Of a DNA stretch of 22,674 nt, positions 1 to 7,194 are shown one piece after another (positions within the stretch are counted from its first letter, which is position 1; each line of letters starts with the position of its first letter). The DNA comes from an uncultured Campylobacter sp. (GTDB lineage Bacteria; Campylobacterota; Campylobacteria; Campylobacterales; Campylobacteraceae). The stretch is taken from the NCBI RefSeq assembly GCF_938045775.1, contig NZ_CALIBH010000278.1, forward strand, positions 1-22,674, given 5' to 3'. Under the pieces are notes generated by a model. The model had not been told where the DNA came from. It did not search any database and saw only the letters and a program-made list of their open reading frames with translations. Position numbers and translations under genes: made by a program.

Positions 1-20
1 GAGGTAAAATAAACGCTCAT
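1..20 (-). CDS. Start of a further gene of the tilS operon (partial, unidentified)
   Basis: Only the first six codons and two bases are in the window (M-S-V-Y-F-T). The ATG overlaps the tilS stop codon as ATGA, the same junction type as rimO/tilS. A GAGGAG ribosome-binding site lies 5 bases upstream, inside the last codons of tilS. These signals support a translationally coupled gene continuing to the left. The product cannot be identified from this much sequence. Confidence 0.5.
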
Positions 21-1018
21 AAAAGCTCCTCAAATAGCGCAAGATCCACGCCCGAAGCAAACAAAAATCCGCGGTTTATCGGCGGGATGGCGAGCCGTCT
101 GCACGCTTCTTTAAATTTCTTGTCCATCGCGGCTTTGATATATGGTGTTACAAAGATAAATTTTACGCCCGCGCCGACGGCTACCCTGCCGCCTAGCACG
201 CAGCCCGTGCCATTTTCTATACAGCGCGCGCATTCGTTTCGCTGCGCCGAGCTTAGTACGAGCCCCAGTCTCTTGCACGCCTGGTCCACGCCACGAATCT
301 CGTTTGCACCGCGTTTTATGAGGTAAATTTTAGGTGCGGGATTGGAAATTTCGGGAGTTAAGCTTAACGCGTCGGTCGCCAAAAACTCAAAGCTTTTTTT
401 CACGCCGCTAAAGTACTCATCCAAAAACGGCTCGCTAAATTTAGCGCGAATAAAGCCTCGTTTAAACCTGTCCGTTAAATTCGTCTCGTCGGTGAAGTAT
501 TTTAGGTTTCGCTCACGCAAAAACCGCTCCAGCTCGCACTTTCGCACGCCCAGAAACGGACGAGCGATCACGTAGTCCTCGCGGACTTCGAGCTCCTGCA
601 TGCCAAGCAGCTCACTAAGCCCAGCGCCGCGCCCAAGCTGCATCAAAAACCACTCAAATTTATCGTCAAACTGATGCGCTAAGATCAAATTTTCATAGCC
701 CTGCTCGCGGCAAATTTGGCTGAAAAACTCATATCTAGCCGCGCGCGCTTCGTGCTCAAAATTTGACTCGCCCAGCTGCACGCTTTTTACGTAGATTTGT
801 TTGTTAAATTTAGCCGCCAGATCTCGTGCTGACGCGACCTCGTCCTTGCTCTGCGCGCGGACGTTATAGTCCACGATCGCAAGGTCAAATTTCACGCCCG
901 CCTCGCCTAAAAGGTAAAAAAGCGCCGTGCTATCGACGCCATGCGAAAATGCAAGCAGATTTTTGCCGGCCCGCAGCAAGGCTAGAATTTTGCTTGGAAT
1001 TTCGGGCGAGTTTTTCAT
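17..1018 (-). CDS. tilS: tRNA(Ile)-lysidine synthase TilS
   Basis: This cytosolic ATP-dependent ligase attaches lysine to the wobble cytidine of the CAU-anticodon tRNA-Ile, so that it decodes AUA and is charged with isoleucine. The N-terminal PP-loop reads S-H-G-V-D-S at residues 25-30, a variant of the usual SGGxDS. A second family block, A-H-Q-F-D-D, follows at about 114-119, and the R-G-A-G stretch at about 130-133 fits the RGSG region. The 333-residue length fits the shorter epsilonproteobacterial form. The ATG overlaps the rimO stop as ATGA, so translation is probably coupled. It is the third gene of a leftward panC-rimO-tilS operon. Assignment to the TilS family is firm; activity is inferred from the family. 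Confidence 0.93.
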   Translation of the reverse strand: MKNSPEIPSKILALLRAGKNLLAFSHGVDSTALFYLLGEAGVKFDLAIVDYNVRAQSKDEVASARDLAAKFNKQIYVKSVQLGESNFEHEARAARYEFFSQICREQGYENLILAHQFDDKFEWFLMQLGRGAGLSELLGMQELEVREDYVIARPFLGVRKCELERFLRERNLKYFTDETNLTDRFKRGFIRAKFSEPFLDEYFSGVKKSFEFLATDALSLTPEISNPAPKIYLIKRGANEIRGVDQACKRLGLVLSSAQRNECARCIENGTGCVLGGRVAVGAGVKFIFVTPYIKAAMDKKFKEACRRLAIPPINRGFLFASGVDLALFEELL

Positions 1019-2517
1019 TGTCCTTGCGAGCTTTTTAGTACTCGCGCAAGCAGTCTATCGCCAACAAATTCCGTGATTTCGCACTCGTATAGACCGCCTA
1101 CTTTTAGATTTTGCACGCAGCTTTCGTTGATTAAAATTTCGCCGTCGATGTCCTTGTCCCATGCAAGAGGCTTGGCGCCGTAAAAAAACTCGCCCTCGCT
1201 GCTGGCACCTTCGATTATTAGGGATATCTTTTTGCCTACGAGCGCGCGCATGCTGCTATCTATCGCCTCGCGCGTGATTTTTTCGATTTTATTCAGACGG
1301 CGGCTAATTGTCCGCGCAGGGATTTGCGGCATCGCAAAGCTCGCCGTATCCTCCTCCTTGCTGTAGGCAAAAGCTGAAATTCTATCAAATTTAAACTCCT
1401 GCAAAAAGTCGCAAAGCTCGTCAAATTCGGCTTTGCTCTCGCCTGGGTGTCCGACGATGACGCCCGTTCGTAAAAATGCGCCCGGCGCACTTCGCATTAA
1501 ATTTAAAAGCTCTTTGATCCGCGCCGCGCTCGCGCCGCGCTTCATCAGGCTTAGCATTTTATCGTTTATGTGCTGAATCGGCATGTCGAAGTAATTTGCG
1601 AAAACGGGTGAGTCCACGATCGTGCGGATGAGTCGCTCGTCGGTGCTGGTAGGGTAGAGATACAGCACGCGCGCGACCTTGACGCCTCTAATTTTTTCGA
1701 TGCGTTTTATCAGTGCGACTAGATCTATATCCTGCTCGTGGACTCTTTCGTCGTCTGCACTCTCGCCGCCAGAGCCCTTACCGCAGGCGAGCCCACTTTG
1801 AGCGGAAATCTTATCTCCCGCGCTGCCGCTTGAGCCATCGGAATTCTGCCCGTCGCGAAAGCCCGTAAAATTTAACTCGCCTTCGGAGCCTTTAAAATTT
1901 GATCTGCCCTTGTTGCCGCGTCTTAGATCGCGACCGAAGCTGCTGGAATCTTGCGCTATAAAGCTAAAATCGTAAAATCCGCGCGCTACCAAACTGCGTA
2001 CCTCCGCTTCGATGTCCTCGATACTGCGGCTTTTTAGGCGACCTTTGAAGCTCGGAATGGCGCAGAAAGAGCATTTTTGATTACAGCCCTCTGAAATTTT
2101 GATGTAGGCGTGGTAGTTTGAGCCCGTTATCACGCGCTCTTCGCTTGCTTGCAGGTAGGTGTCCGGGCTAAATAAATTTTGCTTTTTTAGGATGATTTCA
2201 TCGATCTTGTCGTAGTCGCCAACGCCGGTGAAAAGATCGACCTCGGGCAGCTCCTTCATCAGCTCCTCGCGGTAGCGCTGCATGAGGCAGCCCGTGACGA
2301 CCAGCAGTGCGCCGCTTTTTTTCTGCTCGCTAAGCTTCAAAATCGTGCGGATACTCTCCTGTTTGGCGCTTGCTATGAAGCCGCAAGTATTTACGATCAT
2401 CACGTCCGCACTCGCAGGTTCATCCGTGAGCTCATAGTTTTGCAAGCGCCCAAGCATGATCTCGCTATCAACTAAATTTTTATTGCAGCCCAGCGAGACG
2501 AGATGGAGTTTTGCCAT
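1015..2517 (-). CDS. rimO: Ribosomal protein S12 methylthiotransferase RimO, with internal insertion
   Basis: RimO is a radical-SAM enzyme that methylthiolates the conserved aspartate of ribosomal protein S12. The start M-A-K-L-H-L-V-S-L-G-C-N-K-N is typical of RimO. The UPF0004 domain carries cluster cysteines C11, C45 and C77. The radical-SAM motif C145-x3-C149-x2-C152 binds the second [4Fe-4S] cluster, and a TRAM-like domain closes the C terminus (about 428-496). The protein is 500 residues, whereas family members are usually about 440. The excess is a Gly/Ser/Glu-rich segment at about 198-263, between S-S-F-G-R-D-L and D-L-V-A-L-I-K-R-I, reported separately. It starts 2 bases after the panC stop and overlaps tilS by 4 bases, so the three genes should be co-transcribed. 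Confidence 0.95.
   Translation of the reverse strand: MAKLHLVSLGCNKNLVDSEIMLGRLQNYELTDEPASADVMIVNTCGFIASAKQESIRTILKLSEQKKSGALLVVTGCLMQRYREELMKELPEVDLFTGVGDYDKIDEIILKKQNLFSPDTYLQASEERVITGSNYHAYIKISEGCNQKCSFCAIPSFKGRLKSRSIEDIEAEVRSLVARGFYDFSFIAQDSSSFGRDLRRGNKGRSNFKGSEGELNFTGFRDGQNSDGSSGSAGDKISAQSGLACGKGSGGESADDERVHEQDIDLVALIKRIEKIRGVKVARVLYLYPTSTDERLIRTIVDSPVFANYFDMPIQHINDKMLSLMKRGASAARIKELLNLMRSAPGAFLRTGVIVGHPGESKAEFDELCDFLQEFKFDRISAFAYSKEEDTASFAMPQIPARTISRRLNKIEKITREAIDSSMRALVGKKISLIIEGASSEGEFFYGAKPLAWDKDIDGEILINESCVQNLKVGGLYECEITEFVGDRLLARVLKSSQGQ
1729..1926 (-). other. Low-complexity insertion inside RimO
   Basis: These bases encode about residues 198-263 of RimO. The peptide is rich in Gly, Ser, Asp and Glu and has no predicted hydrophobic core. 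It sits in the radical-SAM domain, where orthologues such as those of E. coli and C. jejuni pass straight from the FGRDL strand to the helix beginning D-L-V-A-L-I. The frame is intact and both flanks are well conserved, so this looks like an in-frame surface-loop expansion and not a frameshift. The boundaries are approximate. Confidence 0.75.
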
Positions 2518-2519
2518 TT

Positions 2520-3341
2520 TTACAGCCAGATATTATCGATCAGGCGGGTTGTGCCGACCTTTGCGGCAAGCAGGATTATCGTATCGCCTTGCTTGATCTG
2601 TGAAATTTCATTAAATTTGTAATCCACGAACGCTATATAATCGACCGCCAGCGGCTCAAGCACGCTAAGCATCTTTTCGCGGATTATATTTAGGCTGATC
2701 TCGCCTTTTTTAATAAGCGAGCTGGCATTTAGCAAGGAGCGCGAAAGCTTAAGCGCCATAAGCTTTCCCTCCTCATCCAAATAGGCGTTGCGCGAGCTAA
2801 GCGCGAGCCCATCACTCTCGCGCACGATCTCACAAGGGATGATATTTATAGGCATAAAAAAGCTCTTTACCATCTTTTGCACGATGAAAAGCTGCTGGGT
2901 GTCCTTTTTGCCCATATAAACGTTGCTAGGACGAGTTAGATTAAAAAGCTTATTTAGCACTTTAAGTACGCCGTCGAAGTGCCCAGGGCGCGTTTTGCCT
3001 TCTAAAATTTCACTTATTGGCTTAGGTGCTATGATCGCTGGCTCCTCCGTGCTGTAAATTTCATCCGCGGTCGGGATAAAAAGCGCGTTCACATCGAGGC
3101 TTTCGCAAATTTTAATATCGCCCGCTTCGTTTTTTGGGTAGCTATTTAGATCCTCGCCGGGCAAAAACTGCGCCGGATTGAGGAACGCCGAGACGATTAC
3201 AATATCGTTTTCGTTTCGCGCCCTTTTTATGAGGCTTGCATGCCCCGCGTGCAAAGCTCCCATCGTAGGCACAAAGCCCACGCTGCCGCTTGCCGCCGCT
3301 CTGAAGCTTTTTAGCTCCTCTACACTTCTAATGATCTGCAT
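2520..3341 (-). CDS. panC: Pantothenate synthetase PanC
   Basis: PanC condenses D-pantoate and beta-alanine at the cost of ATP, the last step of pantothenate (vitamin B5) synthesis in the cytosol. Family motifs are in order: V-P-T-M-G-A-L-H-A-G-H at 24-34 with the HIGH-type histidines H31 and H34; G-K-T-R-P-G-H-F-D-G-V at 115-125; G-K-K-D-x-Q-Q at 144-150; and R-E-S-D-G-L-A-L-S-S-R-N at 174-185. At 273 residues it is full length. The ATG is preceded by an AAGAGAGAA-type ribosome-binding site. It is the first gene of the leftward operon, driven by an extended -10 promoter about 40 bases upstream. Neither panB nor panD is next to it; its operon partners are RNA- and ribosome-modifying enzymes. 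Confidence 0.96.
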   Translation of the reverse strand: MQIIRSVEELKSFRAAASGSVGFVPTMGALHAGHASLIKRARNENDIVIVSAFLNPAQFLPGEDLNSYPKNEAGDIKICESLDVNALFIPTADEIYSTEEPAIIAPKPISEILEGKTRPGHFDGVLKVLNKLFNLTRPSNVYMGKKDTQQLFIVQKMVKSFFMPINIIPCEIVRESDGLALSSRNAYLDEEGKLMALKLSRSLLNASSLIKKGEISLNIIREKMLSVLEPLAVDYIAFVDYKFNEISQIKQGDTIILLAAKVGTTRLIDNIWL

Positions 3342-3378
3342 TGTTCTCTCTTTTCAATATAAAATATTAAGGTTGGCA

Positions 3379-3387
3379 ATTATATCA
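3379..3387 (-). promoter_or_regulatory. Extended -10 promoter of panC-rimO-tilS
   Basis: On the minus strand the sequence reads TGATATAAT, a perfect extended -10 (TGnTATAAT), preceded by a T-run. It lies about 38 bases upstream of the panC ATG. No -35 box is evident, as is usual for Campylobacter vegetative promoters. Confidence 0.7.
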
Positions 3388-3454
3388 AAAAATATTAAAG
3401 GTATAAATTAAGCGCAAAGGGCGGTCTATTTAGTGAGCGTTAATCAATAAGTAC

Positions 3455-3460
3455 TAAAAT
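3455..3460 (+). promoter_or_regulatory. Possible -10 box for the DUF883 gene cluster
   Basis: TAAAAT lies 45 bases upstream of the DUF883 start codon and is the best -10 candidate on the plus strand of this 163-base divergent region. It has no upstream TG and no clear -35, so the call is weak. A GTATAAAT at about 3401 is an alternative. Confidence 0.35.
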
Positions 3461-3504
3461 CTACCGCGAGCTTTAGCTCTAAATAAACTTCAAAAGGAGC
3501 GAAA

Positions 3505-3804
3505 ATGGCTACTCAAGAGACAAATTTAGATTCTTTGAAAAAGGATATCGACTCTTTAAAAGCGGATTTTAAAGAGATTATGAAATCCATCAAAAACATA
3601 GGCGCAGAGCGTGCGGAGTCTGCTAAGGATAAAATTCTAGATCAGCTAAACAGCAATGAGATCAAAAAGTATATAGATGATCTAAGGCTTAAAGGCAAAG
3701 ACGGCATAGAAAGCGTAAATGACACGATAAAACAAGATCCGATAAAAAGCGTCGCTATCGCTGCAAGTGTTGGATTTTTGCTCGCTTGGTTGCTGAAAAA
3801 ATAA
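3505..3804 (+). CDS. DUF883 (YqjD/ElaB-like) tail-anchored protein
   Basis: The 99-residue product has a charged amphipathic helical region rich in Lys, Asp and Glu (about 5-75), then D-P-I-K-S-V and one C-terminal membrane helix (about 82-97) ending L-L-K-K. This is the layout of the DUF883 family. E. coli YqjD and ElaB of that family sit in the inner membrane by their C-terminal helix and bind ribosomes in stationary phase (established for E. coli). The ATG follows an AAAAGGAG ribosome-binding site. The stop overlaps the next start by one base (TAATG). Ribosome tethering here is an inference from the family and from the three-gene context. Confidence 0.8.
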   Translation: MATQETNLDSLKKDIDSLKADFKEIMKSIKNIGAERAESAKDKILDQLNSNEIKKYIDDLRLKGKDGIESVNDTIKQDPIKSVAIAASVGFLLAWLLKK

Positions 3805-4079
3805 TGGCCGGCATATCTGAATTTATAGTTTCGGTAGTAGAGCTCGTAGACGCTCAAGCTAGCGATATTAGGCGCTCTTTTTTAAAGAGCGCCAACTCGG
3901 TTTTACTAAATATAATTACGGGCGTGATTTGCATTATAGGCTTAGTATTCTTTTTGTTAGGACTGCACGCGCTTCTTGAAAAAACTATCGGAGAAATTTG
4001 GGCGTATTTTGCTTGCTCTATCGCAGCTTTTTTATGCTCTATTATCGTGTATAAGGTGCTTTCGTGCAAAGCGAAATGA
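3804..4079 (+). CDS. YqjE-like two-helix membrane protein (phage holin superfamily III / DUF1469 type)
   Basis: The 91-residue protein has a short polar amphipathic N terminus, then two membrane helices at about 33-56 and 65-85 with a short charged loop, and a basic tail. This matches the size and topology of YqjE-type proteins, which are usually encoded directly after a DUF883 gene. I chose the ATG that overlaps the upstream stop (TAATG) over an in-frame TTG 18 bases earlier that lies inside the DUF883 coding region. It ends in a 4-base ATGA overlap with the next gene. The family call rests on topology and context, not on a catalytic motif. Confidence 0.7.
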   Translation: MAGISEFIVSVVELVDAQASDIRRSFLKSANSVLLNIITGVICIIGLVFFLLGLHALLEKTIGEIWAYFACSIAAFLCSIIVYKVLSCKAK

Positions 4080-4300
4080 CAAAAGAAAAGCTAAGACTAG
4101 TGGTGTCTATGCTTGAAGACAAAAAAGCCGATTGCAAAAAGTTAAAGCTAGAAGAAGCAAAGCTAAAACTGCTACTAAACGACCCCTTGCCCGATCTCTC
4201 GGCGGAGCTTAAACTGATTAATCATGGCAATATCAAGCAGGTTTTGATATCCCTAATAGATAAATGCTTCATAATGCCCGCCTTAAATAAAATTTTATAA
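4076..4300 (+). CDS. Small coiled-coil protein, third gene of the YqjDE-like cassette
   Basis: The 74-residue product is highly charged (Lys/Glu/Leu) over residues 1-50, likely coiled coil, with a modestly hydrophobic C terminus (V-L-I-S-L-I-D-K-C-F-I-M). The ATG is fused to the preceding stop as ATGA, implying translational coupling. An alternative GTG start lies 12 bases upstream. I recognise no family. Its position matches the small YqjK protein that follows YqjE in enterobacteria, but the sequence alone does not show homology. No ribosome-binding site of its own is obvious. Confidence 0.65.
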   Translation: MTKEKLRLVVSMLEDKKADCKKLKLEEAKLKLLLNDPLPDLSAELKLINHGNIKQVLISLIDKCFIMPALNKIL

Positions 4301-4319
4301 ACAACCTTAATCCAAAATA

Positions 4320-4328
4320 TGTTATAAT
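4320..4328 (+). promoter_or_regulatory. Extended -10 promoter of prfB
   Basis: TGTTATAAT is a perfect TGnTATAAT element, 30 bases before the prfB start codon. It gives prfB its own promoter separate from the upstream three-gene cassette. No -35 is seen. Confidence 0.7.
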
Positions 4329-4358
4329 CACGCCAAAAGCATAAAAAGGTCTTAAATT

Positions 4359-5456
4359 TTGGATAATTACGAATACACGGAACTTTTAAAAACCCTAAGT
4401 ACTAAAGTCGAAAATATTGCAGGCGTCGTAAAACCGGAGAACATTAAAGCGCGCCTAAAAGAGATCGAGGAGCTTGAAAACGATCAAAATCTCTGGCAGG
4501 ACGTCGCAAAAGCAGGCGCCATCGGCAAAGAAAAAACTAAAATTTCAAATATCTTAAATAAATTTCTAAACGCTAAAAACGCCGTAGATGACGCGAAGGG
4601 CTTATATGAGCTGGCAAACTCGGAAAACGACGAGGAGACGATAAACTCGCTTTTTGCCGAGGCGGGTGAGTTAGAGGACAAAATCATAAATTTAGAAATT
4701 TCTATGATGCTTGGCGGCGAAAACGACGATAAAAACGCTATCGTCAGCATTCATCCAGGCGCGGGTGGTACGGAGAGCAACGACTGGGCGAGTATGCTAT
4801 ACCGCATGTATCTGCGCTTTTGCGAGCGAGAGGGCTTTAAGATTGAGGTTTTGGACTTTCAAGAGGGCGAGGAAGCAGGTCTTAAGGACGTTAGCTTCAT
4901 CGTGCGCGGCGAGAACGCCTACGGATATCTGAAAGCCGAAAACGGCATCCATCGCCTGGTGCGCGTAAGCCCATTTGATAGCGCAGGGCGCAGACATACG
5001 AGCTTTTCAAGCGTAATGGTAAGCCCCGAGCTGAATGACGATATCGAGATAAATATCGAAGAGAAGGATATTCGCGTCGATGTGTTTCGCGCAAGCGGCG
5101 CAGGCGGGCAGCATATCAATAAAACCGAAAGCGCCGTGCGTATCACGCACATCCCAACGGGTATCGTAGTAAACTGCCAAAATGACAGAAGCCAGCACAA
5201 AAACAAAGAAACGGCGATGAAGGTGCTAAAGTCGCGCCTTTACGAGCTTGAGCTGATGAAGCAGCGCGAAAAGGACGAAAACGCGCCCAAGAGCGAGATC
5301 GGCTGGGGACATCAGATCCGCTCCTACGTGCTTTTTCCGTATCAGCAGGTCAAGGATAACCGCAGCGGCGAGGCGTATAGCCAAACCGATGCGATTTTAG
5401 ACGGCGATATAAAAAGCATAATCGAAGGCGTTTTGATTTCACAAGCGAACAAATAA
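4359..5456 (+). CDS. prfB: Peptide chain release factor 2 (RF2)
   Basis: RF2 recognises UGA and UAA stop codons and triggers release of the finished protein. The stop-reading tripeptide S-P-F is at residues 204-206, within R-V-S-P-F-D-S-A-G-R-R. The catalytic G-G-Q is at 249-251, within G-A-G-G-Q-H-I-N-K. An acidic helical domain 1 occupies about 1-110. The length, 365 residues, is standard. The start is TTG, chosen because an AAAAAGG ribosome-binding site lies 9 bases upstream and because M-D-N-Y-E-Y fits the family N terminus. The reading frame is continuous, so the programmed +1 frameshift that autoregulates E. coli prfB is absent. A promoter sits immediately upstream. Confidence 0.96.
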   Translation: MDNYEYTELLKTLSTKVENIAGVVKPENIKARLKEIEELENDQNLWQDVAKAGAIGKEKTKISNILNKFLNAKNAVDDAKGLYELANSENDEETINSLFAEAGELEDKIINLEISMMLGGENDDKNAIVSIHPGAGGTESNDWASMLYRMYLRFCEREGFKIEVLDFQEGEEAGLKDVSFIVRGENAYGYLKAENGIHRLVRVSPFDSAGRRHTSFSSVMVSPELNDDIEINIEEKDIRVDVFRASGAGGQHINKTESAVRITHIPTGIVVNCQNDRSQHKNKETAMKVLKSRLYELELMKQREKDENAPKSEIGWGHQIRSYVLFPYQQVKDNRSGEAYSQTDAILDGDIKSIIEGVLISQANK

Positions 5457-5476
5457 ATTTTTTTGAAAGGATGAGA

Positions 5477-5812
5477 ATGAGTGAAGATGGAATTTTGCTA
5501 GCGCTAGGATATAGCGTAAACGATGCGACGGTCGCGCAGCTGCGAGGAATTTTATCGAAGTGTGATTTTGAGGATAATGAGCTCGATCGCATCGTGGGGC
5601 TGAACGATAAGCTTAAAATTTACGGTGCGCATGTGGCTATGTCGAATTCAAACCCGTATTTTAAGATCAAAAACGACGCTACGAATGAGGAGCGCAAGAC
5701 CGCTGTTGAGGATATCATCAGCGCTTGGTCGGAAAAATTTAAGCTCAAGCTACAAAAAGTCGCGGGCAAAGAGACCTATTACGTTTTGGGTCGTCAAATT
5801 TCAAAAAATTAA
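5477..5812 (+). CDS. Conserved small hypothetical protein downstream of prfB
   Basis: The product is 111 residues, soluble, with no signal peptide or membrane helix and no motif I recognise. It begins M-S-E-D-G-I-L-L-A-L-G-Y-S-V and looks like an alpha/beta fold. I chose the second ATG, two codons into the open frame, because the GAAAGG ribosome-binding site is 6 bases from it but directly abuts the first ATG. It starts 20 bases after prfB, so is probably co-transcribed. C. jejuni also has a hypothetical gene next to prfB (from memory, Cj1456c), which could be the orthologue; I cannot confirm that here. Confidence 0.75.
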   Translation: MSEDGILLALGYSVNDATVAQLRGILSKCDFEDNELDRIVGLNDKLKIYGAHVAMSNSNPYFKIKNDATNEERKTAVEDIISAWSEKFKLKLQKVAGKETYYVLGRQISKN

Positions 5813-5822
5813 GGAGCAAAAT

Positions 5823-6260
5823 ATGAAAAAAATTCTAGCTTTGATCGCCGCCGGGGTGTTTTTAGCAGGCTGCGTTAGCAACGCGCCAAAGAGCGCAGTC
5901 GATGCGCCAAAAAGCGGCAAGTATTCTTTCGCCGATGTCCAAGACGGAATCCGCCCGATGAACTTGCAAGGCAGCGTCGTGCAAAGCGATGCGTGCAAAA
6001 ACGGCAATGGCGCGATGTGCTTAAATTTCGCCGATTCGATGTATTCTAAGCGCGACTACGCTTCGGCGGCGAACGCCTACAATGCCGCGTGCACGCTCTC
6101 TCAAAACTTCCCTGCTTGCCAAAAGCTTGCGGCGATGTTTGAAAAAGGTGAGGGCGTAGAGCAGAATAAATTTAACGCCATCGATCTATACCGCATCTCG
6201 TGCTATTACGGCTACAAGGATGCGTGCGCAAATATGCGCCGCTTAGGATATAACGGCTAA
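5823..6260 (+). CDS. Sel1-repeat, cysteine-paired lipoprotein (Hcp-like)
   Basis: The 145-residue protein starts with a lipoprotein signal peptide, M-K-K-I-L-A-L-I-A-A, and a lipobox L-A-G-C with the lipidated cysteine at position 17, so it is exported and membrane-anchored. The mature part holds Sel1/TPR-like helical repeats with cysteine pairs C58/C66, C90/C99 and C127/C135. That pattern resembles the disulfide-linked repeats of the Helicobacter cysteine-rich (Hcp) proteins. The ATG follows an AAGGAG ribosome-binding site. A longer open frame runs upstream of this ATG, but only the chosen start gives a signal peptide. It lies 10 bases after the previous gene and is followed by a strong terminator. 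Its binding partner is unknown. Confidence 0.8.
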   Translation: MKKILALIAAGVFLAGCVSNAPKSAVDAPKSGKYSFADVQDGIRPMNLQGSVVQSDACKNGNGAMCLNFADSMYSKRDYASAANAYNAACTLSQNFPACQKLAAMFEKGEGVEQNKFNAIDLYRISCYYGYKDACANMRRLGYNG

Positions 6261-6323
6261 AGCTTTGGGATTTAAATTTTAAAATTCTATTTTAGATTTA
6301 CTCGCTACGAATGAGCTGCTTTC

Positions 6324-6360
6324 AAATTCCATTCCGCCGTATAGCGGGATGGAATTTGTT
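6324..6360. terminator. Intrinsic terminator after the prfB group, probably bidirectional
   Basis: A 14-bp stem with one G-T wobble (AAATTCCATTCCGC paired with GCGGGATGGAATTT) closes a 6-base loop, CGTATA. T-rich sequence follows on the plus strand and A-rich sequence precedes it. It lies 64 bases after the lipoprotein stop and 53 bases beyond the end of the convergent membrane-protein gene, so it can serve both. Confidence 0.8.
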
Positions 6361-6412
6361 GCATTGAAAATTCTGCATCATACATTTTGATAAAATTTTG
6401 TGTCACTTATAG

Positions 6413-7153
6413 CTAGAAATAAATTTTATCTATATCGTTGATATTTATATTATGTCTAGCTAAGAAATACTCTTTCAATTCAAAATATATAGAATTTCTA
6501 AATATCGGTATTAAATAATATCTGGAGCAAGCAAATAAGCCGATATGTCCATAATGCGGTTCACCAACTCTTAATGCAGGAAAAAGCGAAAATCTCCTAT
6601 CGCCGCTTTTTCCCAAAACAAGACAAAAGATAAATTTTACTAATATATTGCCCACAAACTGAAACAAAGCAAAGCTCAAAAACCAACGAGCAACTACAAG
6701 ATCAATTGTCATGAAAACCAAGCATAGCAGTGCCGCTATAAACAGATATATCCATCCTCTTTTCCCTTTAATATTTCCTATAAAAAAGGACCAATCCATA
6801 TTATGCTGCAAATTTTCACATTGCTCGACATATGCGATTTTGTCTTTTTCGTAAAATTCTATTTGGTTGTTTTTAAGCTGTATCATCGGTCTCTCTTTTC
6901 TATAATCTATAAGCTCCGGCAATATAATAAATAGTGATAAAAATGATAGAAACAAAATCATGTATATACTGTCCTTGATGCTATAATCCGCTGCGCCGCT
7001 GGCTTTCCAATCAAAATTTACGATTATGGCAAATACGCCGCCTATAAAAAGAGAGAAAACCATTAATAGCTTTTGATATAGATATTCGTAGTTTTTAAGA
7101 ATTATTGGATCTTTGTCGTAATCTCTTGTTTGCTGTTTATTAAAATTTTCCAT
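6413..7153 (-). CDS. Hypothetical multi-pass membrane protein (paralogue of the 7195-8100 product)
   Basis: The 246-residue protein has an N-terminal motif T-R-D-Y-D-K-D-P-I-I-L-K, hydrophobic segments at about 28-48 and 62-82, a second hydrophobic region at about 135-185, and a C-terminal L-K-E-Y-F-L-A-R. The same N- and C-terminal blocks occur in the upstream neighbour, so the two are divergent paralogues. I recognise no family. The gene is AT-rich compared with the housekeeping genes here. The start has no clear Shine-Dalgarno; the bases around it (GATAAATGGA) are identical to those around the paralogue's start. The gap to the upstream gene is 41 bases, so co-transcription is likely. Confidence 0.75.
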   Translation of the reverse strand: MENFNKQQTRDYDKDPIILKNYEYLYQKLLMVFSLFIGGVFAIIVNFDWKASGAADYSIKDSIYMILFLSFLSLFIILPELIDYRKERPMIQLKNNQIEFYEKDKIAYVEQCENLQHNMDWSFFIGNIKGKRGWIYLFIAALLCLVFMTIDLVVARWFLSFALFQFVGNILVKFIFCLVLGKSGDRRFSLFPALRVGEPHYGHIGLFACSRYYLIPIFRNSIYFELKEYFLARHNININDIDKIYF

Positions 7154-7194
7154 TTATCAGTACTTTTTATAAAATCAGCTTATTTCCTTGCTTT

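Noticed and set aside
5625..5822. N-terminal extension of the Sel1 lipoprotein in the same open frame
   Set aside because: The extension overlaps the previous gene and would hide the signal peptide and lipobox; the internal ATG has a good ribosome-binding site.
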